A DNA stretch of 25,051 nucleotides from Chara braunii (taxonomy: Eukaryota; Streptophyta; Charophyceae; Charales; Characeae). A program made the translations under genes and the position numbers. Under the pieces are notes generated by a model. It saw nothing but the letters and a program-made list of their open reading frames with translations, ran no database searches and had not been told where the DNA came from. Location of the stretch: NCBI GenBank assembly GCA_003427395.1, contig BFEA01000084.1:764582-789632 (forward strand). The letters run 5' to 3'. The first letter of the stretch is position 1. Each line of letters begins with the position of its first letter. Below, piece by piece: positions 1 to 6,795 of the stretch.

Positions 1-28
1 AGAGAGAGAGAGAGAGAGAAAGAGAGAC

Positions 29-86
<58 letters not shown>
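1..86. repeat. (AG)n microsatellite
   Basis: Almost uninterrupted AG dinucleotides with a few AA/AC interruptions, followed by a short TG/TC run. Simple sequence at the window edge. Confidence 0.97.
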
Positions 87-88
<2 letters not shown>

Positions 89-414
89 TGTGTCTCTCTA
101 TGCATATATATTTTCGCGCACATGTATCATATGTCGCATGAGCCAAACTCCGCATCATTGTTTCTTTGTATTTATCTAAAGAAGTCGATTTTCTTTTATA
201 TGGATTTCGAAAATATTCACATAATGTTGTTCGTAATTCGTGGGTGACACGAAATGTCTCTAACTTTTATAGATGTCCATAGAGTTTTTTGTCATTAATC
301 GAACCTGCCATATGTGTTTTTTTAGTATGATATCAATATGTTTATCTTGTCTTAATGCATTTGTCAATAAAAAACAAAAAATAACTGATATTATATTGCG
401 AAATATAATAAATG
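87..414. other. AT-rich spacer, nothing recognised
   Basis: AT-rich sequence after the microsatellite. I see no ORF, RNA gene or repeat that I can name. It may be the left part of the mitochondrial-like block that follows. Confidence 0.5.
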
Positions 415-696
415 TTAATCGATGTAATAGAAAAGTACAATAAAACCCATCATGAAGACCCCTATAGCTTCATGTAATGCAAATGAAACTGTAACACCCC
501 GCAAAATGTGTGAGAAAGCAATGCAAAACTTGTGGTGAACATGAGCACAAGTTATAAACAAATGCGGGGTACCTACCCAAAATGGTGCACTCAAAACGTA
601 AAAATTCACCAAAATCAACATGAAAAGAACAATTTCAATTTCGTTCAAAAAATATAAAATGTCCGTTTTGACGAAATCACTATTGATATTAAGCAA
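415..696 (-). CDS. ATP synthase subunit c (atp9)-like ORF, probably of mitochondrial origin
   Basis: A 93-codon hydrophobic ORF with two likely membrane segments. From about residue 28 to the end it can be laid collinearly on F-type ATP synthase subunit c, the proton-carrying membrane ring of ATP synthase. The best part is the C-terminal helix: FALHEAIGVF then MMGFIVLF, against the usual FALTEAIALF..MMAFLILF, with a two-residue deletion and the proton-binding Glu kept. Upstream, SA-x3-VG and a following F match the glycine-rich first helix position by position, but its GxGxG repeat is lost and the residues before it are unlike subunit c. The reading is from remembered family sequence, not a search. 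The neighbouring rRNA-like blocks support a mitochondrial source. A chance hydrophobic ORF remains possible. Confidence 0.33.
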   Translation of the reverse strand: MLNINSDFVKTDILYFLNEIEIVLFMLILVNFYVLSAPFWVGTPHLFITCAHVHHKFCIAFSHILRGVTVSFALHEAIGVFMMGFIVLFYYID

Positions 697-699
697 GTA

Positions 700-965
700 T
701 CAATATCTCATATCTAATCGTTGAAAAGAAATTTCGTTCGAAATACTGTTTTGGTTTAACTCATGTGTGCTGGGGGTGAGCTGGTTAACAATCTTTAGCA
801 GAGGTGGGTTTTAAAGTCTATTGTCCAGAAGGTAAGGATGAGTATAATATTTTAGTTATAAATTAGGTTATTATCGCGCGCCAGCCTTAGGCGTCTGTAG
901 TAGTTAAGGATCGACTTTTCATTAAGATATTTTGTGATGAACCGAAGTATCAATCTAGCAGGGTT
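700..965 (+). pseudogene. LSU rRNA 3'-end-like fragment (mitochondrial type, degenerate)
   Basis: A GAGCTGG core at about 778-784 is followed by AA, GAGG and GTCTAT elements in the order of the conserved LSU rRNA region around E. coli 2530-2575. A weak sarcin/ricin-like purine stretch comes next (about 827-842). Near 896-960, GTAGTTAAGGAT, ATTAAG, TGATGAAC and ATCTAGCAGG run in the order of the LSU 3' terminal domain (GGTAGCTAAATGCGG..GATAAGTGCTGAAAGCATCTAAGCA). No upstream LSU domains are visible, so at most a fragment is present. Identity is low and the invariant sarcin/ricin loop is not preserved. The call leans on the stronger SSU-like series downstream. Confidence 0.28.
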
Positions 966-2120
966 AGGTGTATATTTTTTCTTACCGCCGATGTTTCCTG
1001 TGATGTAATTGCACTCTTACTATCGCCCCTTTTTTTGGTTATACAGGGGGATGCGCATGCTCATGTTATACGGATAGTCTGCTAACCATAACGTTTATGA
1101 GGGAAGAATGGTTTCTAGGTCGGAGTAGCATATATCACCCTTTAAGTGTGTTATTTCTCAAATATAGACATAATTCCTGGAGGTGATAAGTCGGAATCAG
1201 ATTATACCACCCTCATGAATTGTCATGTCATACAGAGGAACTAAAAAAACCTATACATCAGTAGCATGGCAGCCGAAGCATCAAAATTGTTCAATGCGTA
1301 TTACTATCATCTATAAACTGGAAACGGGTACCGATGGGAGATATCTTAGTCTTAGCATGATGCTAGACCCTTAGCCAATGCTAAGTTGATTGAGGCACAT
1401 ACATTTTAGTATATACCTATAGATACGGGCGGCTCCTGTACTACCTAGCCCAAGTATAGTGGCTAGGGTAAGTAGGTGATAATGAAACGGTCGTTAGATG
1501 ATCATAAAGGTTAGTACCAGCATTAGAAATGGTCCTAATGAGGGTTTAAATAGGTTATACTGCCACAAGATAATATACGTAAAAGAGATTCAATATAAAA
1601 AAATTAAAAAAAAAAACAAAACGAATGATCAGCGAGCAAGTGACAAATCTTACCGTCGTGATCTCTGCCGATCTTACAACAGCAGCGATAATACATGGGG
1701 GGATTGATGGTCGAGATACACAAGTTAATTTAATCGCATTACGAAAGCATTTCCTAATCTACTTGTGTGATTAGATGGAAAATATTTCTAACTGGTAATG
1801 ATTTAATCTTTAATAACAATATACATGGTTCTGGGGTATTTTAATCTTATCGTGTTCGACTTCGGTAGTACTACTGAGAGTACATTTGTTCCAGCAATTT
1901 ATTGGCTCGTGTAAGTTAGTCGTCAAACAGTCACCCTGCCCCGTGAAACTACCTTTCCATATTTAGTTTCATTCCCGCTGCAAAAGGCAATCAATAATTG
2001 CCATTGAAACCATGAAAATATATACTGAACTAGATGAATCAGAAAAACAGAATTAAGGGCCTGCTGTTTTTCAGAGAGACGGGGGTATGCGCAATCAGAG
2101 CATGATCGTTCTTTATGACC

Positions 2121-2180
2121 AATATATATATAGATATAGATATATGTATATATATACATATATATACATATATATACATG

Positions 2181-2229
<49 letters not shown>
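2121..2229. repeat. (TA)n / (ATATAC)n microsatellite
   Basis: Over 100 bp of TA dinucleotides with scattered C and G interruptions. It lies inside the roughly 1.2-kb stretch that separates the SSU-like blocks ending near 1750 and resuming near 2930, so it belongs to inserted or expanded sequence. ORFs rich in Ile and Tyr across it are translation artefacts of the repeat. Confidence 0.96.
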
Positions 2230-2231
<2 letters not shown>

Positions 2232-2636
2232 TCACAAACAGAACTGCCTGGTAAACCGTAGGCAGAGAGAGAGAAGAGGACAACAAACGAGGGGCTGTGA
2301 CAAACTGTTTCGTCGGAGTTATATACATATATATAAATATTGTCACATTGAAAATCGGGGCGCCAAGGCAGAAAAGAGAAAAAACAAGCCATCTGTTCGT
2401 CACTTCTTACGTACAAGGTCAGCCAGGCGGGTGATAGGTTGAGCGCTGGCTGCTCCCATCGCCGTGTGTCCCAAAGATCCACTTGTAGGCAGGCAAGGGC
2501 AGAGAGGTAAAGAAGGAGAAGAAGCGGAGGAAGCCAAAACCCATAGAAGAAGAAGGTCTATTAAACAGACGAAGCAAGTGACACATTCCACATATAATCC
2601 AATTACCGTCCCATAGAGCCTATATTTCTTTCTTCT

Positions 2637-2706
2637 CTTTTTTGTTTTTTTTTGTTTTTGTTTTTTTTGTTTTTTTTTTTTATGATTTTTTTTTGTTTTT
2701 TTTTTT
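2637..2706. repeat. T-rich tract interrupted by single G
   Basis: About 70 bp of T runs broken by single G residues (TTTTTG-type units). Read on the minus strand it is an A-rich tract that could be an eroded poly(A) tail of an insertion in the flanking expanded region, though no element is recognised upstream of it. Confidence 0.9.
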
Positions 2707-4141
2707 CTGGATTTCTTATATCTGTTTCTTCTACAATTCAACTGTCACCCCCTCGGTGGATAGGACAGCTTCGGTGAGGGCGATGGGGATGTTCACAGGT
2801 ATATCTAAGAAGAGTTGCGCTAGTACGGCTTTAAGTCAGACGGCTGGTTCGAACCATTCAATCCGACAACGGACATGTTGCCCACATGTCAGGTAAGCAT
2901 CAGACCGATGGGGCAACGTATATCTAGATGTAAGGGATGGGTACAATGAAGAAGTGTTAGGTACTCTTCCGCTTATACGGCGGTAGTTGCACTGGATTGA
3001 TACTGGTACTGACACAAATAATGCATTCCTTAATCAGGTCGCAACAGGTCTCTATCCCGACAGATGTCATACGTGAGGTGCTTAGTAATCTAGAACAGTG
3101 TATGATTCGACATACCTCGCAAGAATTCATTTATGTTGTCAATAAATTGAATCACCATCCCACCATTCCATAGTTCCCACTGGGTAGTTGTAGAGATGAG
3201 TGTCGTGTAGCGCCCCGGGTTTGTGCAAGATGTATGCAAAAAAAAGATATAGATGGGCGTCTGGTGTCTCATAGTGCATGAGAGGGTGATACGTATTCAT
3301 ATATATGCAAGGGTACAGCGGTTGGGCTATATATTAGAATGACATGGCATATAGCGCTTCTTACGTACATTAGTCACCATTAAATTATACCATCCCCATC
3401 GAGGGTTTTTCAAGCCTGCTATTTTTTACTACGCCGATGTCCGGATTGCGCACGTGTGCTATTCCTTAATTAATCATTTCAAACTACCAATGAAAGTGTT
3501 TTATTGTCAGAATTCTCCAGGGAATAAGCAGCAAGGGAAGGTCACATATGCCACGGTCCTAATCAGGGAGGTAGGATACAATTTTAGTTATGTAAGGTAA
3601 GTACTGGAGCAACGAGTATTATCTTAAAATTTCAGACAACTGTACATAAAAACTAAAATGTATAAGGAAAATTCAGAAGCACCGATCAATGAATTGTCGA
3701 AGCGTCTAAATCTCCTGTTGGTTATACAAGTAATATCACTGGCGTTACGTCCGCCGATGGCTAAAAAATCCTTTCGTATGTGCGGATTTTTTACTACTTT
3801 AGTCATTGATTGTAGCGAAATACTTAGTGGAGAGAATTATGCGACTGTATATCCAAAAATGGTGTCATATATAATGGGTTGTACGTGTGGTCATGAAACT
3901 TAAATCCGTAGTTTGCATATGCATCCTGGGTGGGTCGTTTGTGTTTTATATTTTTGTTTGTCTGCAGACTTGGTTGTTCGCAATCTCAGCTGCCCATTCA
4001 TTGGTGTAGGTATAAAAAATATTTTCTTAAGAAAGGAACTATCATCGTTTTGGCGCGATGTGGAGCTTATTGGGTCATTAGCATCTCTCATAATGGGCGT
4101 GCTTTTGTAAGGTACGGTCATTTAGCTAGTAAGGGTTAGGG

Positions 4142-4531
4142 GCTTATTATGTTGAGGTATAAATAATGGCAAGTGCGTGTTGAGTTGTAGCCCGCTCACC
4201 CGGGCTGCTTTTTTCGCATGCTAGTGAATATGTATTCATTTTTTTGTGTGTGGTGTATTCATCTGTTTTGGATGCGCTCAATCGTATGTCAGCGGTTAGT
4301 GCGGCGGGGAGTTCGTTTGGTAGGGTGTTCGTGTGTAGGTAAACCGTAAGTGAGAGCATTGTGTGGGTGAATCGTGAAGTTTGTGATAAGGACGCGTGTT
4401 ATCTATTTGGTGTGGGCGTGGCAAATCATAGGGTATCGGGTATCCATGGTGTGATCATTAGTGTATATGTTGGTGTGGACAGGGTACATGGAAGTGCTTG
4501 GGTGGATGGATGTATATAGATATTGAATTGT
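4142..4531. other. G+T-rich spacer
   Basis: Composition changes abruptly at about 4142, where the AT-rich rRNA-like block ends, to a plus strand dominated by G and T (GTGTG, GGTGT). No gene is recognised. A 70-codon minus-strand ORF (4147-4359) is most likely chance. Confidence 0.5.
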
Positions 4532-4672
4532 TAGGTTGGTGGAGGGGGTTGGGTGGGGGGGCGTATATAGGGAATGATTACATAGGTAGTTGGAGGGGGT
4601 TGGGTGGGGGGGCGTATATAAGGAATGATTACATAGGTAGGTGGAGGGGGTAAGGTGGGTGGGTGTTCAAGA
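4532..4672 (+). repeat. 51-bp G-rich minisatellite, about 2.7 copies
   Basis: Units start at 4532, 4583 and 4634, exactly 51 bp apart. Each has a G-rich half (GGAGGGGGTTGGGTGGGGGG) and an A/T half (GCGTATATAxGGAATGATTACA). The first two units are nearly identical; the third is truncated and diverged. The G-rich half has at least four runs of three or more G and could form a G-quadruplex. Confidence 0.93.
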
Positions 4673-4977
4673 GTGCATGCGCATAGTGTTATGTGCCTGA
4701 TTAGCTTCTAAGGAGGGGTGCGCCCTTTTTGCGGCTGATGTGTTCCGCTTTGCTCACAGAAAGGTAGGCATGTATCGCAGGTGAGTGGATGGAGATCAGC
4801 AGGTGGTCTTAACTCCTGCATTGCGACAGGACAGAGTCCAATAGCGTGTGTGTTGAAGTGCAATATGCAACCATAGCAACCCAATTATGGGAATCTCCAT
4901 CAGCCGTAGATTTACCATTGGATCTATGAGTGGTGGGAGTACATACCTTGTCGTTATAGGGCCGCAGCCACCAGTCC
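4673..4977. other. Unassigned spacer
   Basis: Mixed-composition sequence between the minisatellite and the protein-like stretch. Overlapping ORFs on the minus strand (4796-5165) are short, show no family motif and conflict with one another. Nothing is assigned. Confidence 0.4.
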
Positions 4978-5566
4978 TTGTCTGCATCTGTTGGCAACAA
5001 CAAAACACTTTTTTTGCACAATGGGAGGGTTAGGAAGAGCGATAGCAGAGGAGAGAGGGAAGAAGTGGTGAGCCTGATGGTCAATGCCATCAACACCAGT
5101 GGTATTGCTGGTGGAGGAGGGGTGGCGCATCCCCTAAAGTGCTTTTCGCAGCTTGCGCCGATCACGGCTCATCAGAGGGTGTATATCCTATGGCTCACAC
5201 GGTGGGGGTGAGGGGGTAGGTCATGGGGGAACGTGGTAGAGTTGAGCTCAAGGGCTTAACTTACCATGTGTTCCATGATGTCTGCGTCGGGGAGATTATC
5301 CCTGGTCTGTGCCATCGTGCAGGACCTTGACGTTGCCGCTAGTAATCGCAGGGGCGAATCACCGCAGGAGCAAATCAGTATAAGGTGTATTCTTGCTGCC
5401 GATTACGGAAGCACCAGTTGCCGAAGGTGGTGCCGTAGGCACCGACTTTGGCATATGTGGGTGCAACGCAACCGCCTTCACCAATCTGCGGGCTACGGTG
5501 GATAGTGTGCCACACGAATGCACCGCTTCAGAGAGCAAGGAGTGTAGGAATGAGCGAGAGGGATAG
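4978..5566 (+). pseudogene. Protein-like but broken coding stretch, family not recognised
   Basis: Three plus-strand reading stretches with ordinary protein-like composition follow one another in different frames. The first is 4978-5211 (77 codons, containing SRGEREEVVSLMVNAINTSG). The second is 5223-5330, an ATG-to-TGA frame of 35 codons beginning MGERGRVELKGLTYHVFHDV. The third is 5384-5566, open after a TAA, with TEAPVAEGGAVGTDFG then a Cys-rich segment. They could be decayed exons or a frameshifted pseudogene. No clear splice-site pairing was found, and I do not recognise the family. A 138-codon minus-strand ORF (5359-5775) overlaps the third and has low-complexity Ser/Thr/Pro composition, so I judged it the shadow. 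Confidence 0.22.
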
Positions 5567-5876
5567 GTTGTGGGGGTGGGTGGGATATATGTGTATGTAT
5601 GGTAGATGAGGAGTCGTGGTGAGTGCTTAACCGCATGCGTGGGATCAGGATGGACTGTCTCCTGCTCTGTGGATCCCCATGGGTCCGTGGTCGATAGATG
5701 GTTAGGGGAGGGCTTGATATCGATAGTCGATCGGGGTGCAGGGATGTCTATGGAAAGGGTTTCGCGAGGAGCCATCGGGTATTGGGGTAGGGAGCCATAG
5801 CTTGGGGTACAGGGCGTTTTTTTTTGGGGGTGGAAAGAAGAATTGTGTGTGTGGGTTGCCGGTATGTAGCAGTGTC
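5567..5876. other. G+T-rich spacer, nothing recognised
   Basis: G-rich plus-strand sequence with a nine-base T run near 5819. No supported gene or RNA. Confidence 0.4.
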
Positions 5877-6160
5877 TGGTAGTGTTCGGGTGCGGGTGTG
5901 TGTTGCTTGTTTGGTAGTGTGCAGTGGTGTAGGCTCGAATGCATCAGCATCTGGGCATGCAATTGTGTTGTTCGTCTGGTAGTGCACAGTGGTGTGTCGC
6001 TTGTTTGGAAGTGTGCAGTGGTGTAATCTCGGGTGCATCAGCGTCTGAGCATGCAGGTGTGCTGCTCGTTTGGTAGTGCGCAGTGGTGTAAGTTCGAACG
6101 TATCAACATCCGGGTATGCGGTGTATAGCTTGTTTGGTAGTGCGCAGTGTTGGGTGGGTA
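5877..6160 (+). repeat. Irregular minisatellite, 65-bp unit with short 29/35-bp subunits
   Basis: A TGGTAGTG..GCAGTGGTGT core begins at 5877, 5912, 5977, 6006, 6071 and 6135, giving spacings of 35, 65, 29, 65 and 64 bp. The long units also carry ATCAGCATCTGGGCATGC-type sequence. The alternation suggests a 94-bp compound unit (65+29) that partly expanded. Peptide repeats in overlapping minus-strand ORFs come from this array. Confidence 0.88.
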
Positions 6161-6570
6161 CGTTTTTTTTGGCGGTGAGTTAGTGGAGTATTTGTCATGG
6201 CATGCGGATATGGTGAGTCAGTTTGGCGTCAGCGGGCCGATGTGTGCGCGTGCCTTTTTGGCTCTTGTGTAGGAGTGTCGGTAGTGTTTTTTCATTTAGC
6301 CATGGTGACTCTGTTTTGGCGGGTGGTGTGGTGGGCCTGTGTCGTGTTGTGACTTTTGAGTTTTTGTTTGGTACTTATGTTTTTTTTTTTTTGGTGAACT
6401 ATTTTGTTATCATTGTGGGGGTTATTGTGTTCTTTATTTTTTGGGGGGGGTATATCGGTCAGCTGTGAGGGACGGGAAGTTGCTGGTGCGTATCTGGTCG
6501 ATTATGTGTGTGTATATAGAGCCAATATTTAAGTGGTTGGTTATTTATTATTATTTATAATTATTATTGA
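6161..6570. other. T/G-rich spacer, nothing recognised
   Basis: Strongly T+G-rich plus strand with short T homopolymers. The 81-codon hydrophobic ORF at 6223-6468 follows from T-rich composition and is not supported as a gene. Confidence 0.45.
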
Positions 6571-6588
6571 AATATATATATATATATT
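6571..6588. repeat. Short (TA)n
   Basis: Run of about eight TA units just upstream of the TG array. Confidence 0.9.
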
Positions 6589-6596
6589 ATTATTTT

Positions 6597-6598
<2 letters not shown>

Positions 6599-6642
<44 letters not shown>
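6599..6642. repeat. (TG)n microsatellite, 22 units
   Basis: Perfect TG dinucleotides. The Cys-Val repeat peptides read across it are artefacts. Confidence 0.98.
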
Positions 6643-6643
<1 letters not shown>

Positions 6644-6673
6644 CGGGGAGGGGAGGGAGGACCGCTCCCCCAC

Positions 6674-6734
6674 CAATCAATCAATCAATCAATCAACCAA
6701 CCAATCAATCAATCAAAACATCAATCAATCAATG
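6674..6734. repeat. (AATC)n tetranucleotide repeat
   Basis: About fifteen AATC units with a few substitutions (AACC, AAAC). It lies 60 bp from the point where LINE coding similarity stops at about 6796, separated by a T-rich stretch. Confidence 0.95.
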
Positions 6735-6795
6735 ATTTTTTTTTTCTTCTATTTTTTGAATTATCTACGACACTCAAGAAAAACACCCCCCCCAA

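Larger units (their letters stand above)
1262..4141 (+). pseudogene. SSU rRNA-like sequence (mitochondrial type, degenerate and enlarged)
   Basis: Short blocks matching conserved small-subunit rRNA segments occur in the correct order on one strand. ATGGC..GAAGC (about 1265-1281) resembles the 5' end. CTGGAAACGG is at 1318-1327. AGTAGGTG..GATGATC..ACCAGC (1471-1521) resembles E. coli 240-300. CAGCAG..GATAATAC then TTAATCG..ATTAC..AAAGC (1679-1750) resembles the 530 loop. GGTACAAT..GTGTTAG..ACTGGATTGATACTG, then CAACAGG..ATCCC (about 2938-3062) resembles 660-800. GCAAGAATT (3118-3126) resembles 910. ACAGCGGTTGGGC..TTAGAATGAC (3315-3343) resembles 930-970. GGAGCAACGAGTATTATC (3606-3623) resembles 1100. 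ACGTC..CGATGGC is at 3747-3761. CGAAATACTTAGT..ATGCGACTGTATATCC (3816-3853) resembles 1335-1390. GGTTGTAC and GTAAGGTA..AAGGGTTAGG close the 3' end. The decoding-site CACCGCCCGTC and the exact 530 loop are not preserved, so I favour a decayed numt. A very divergent functional gene is less likely. Confidence 0.42.

Noticed and set aside
2039-2482. Minus-strand ORFs of up to 147 codons rich in Ile and Tyr
   Set aside because: They translate the (TA)n/(ATATAC)n microsatellite.
2850-2875. GGTTCGAACC resembling a tRNA T arm
   Set aside because: No five-pair stem fits around a seven-base loop, and no acceptor, D or anticodon arms are found nearby.
5359-5775. 138-codon minus-strand ORF
   Set aside because: Ser/Thr/Pro-rich with no motif; it overlaps a more protein-like plus-strand stretch and lies in a composition-biased region.
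5877-6160. Possible CRISPR-like array
   Set aside because: Units are contiguous or nearly so, with no unique spacers of even length; this is a minisatellite in a eukaryotic context.
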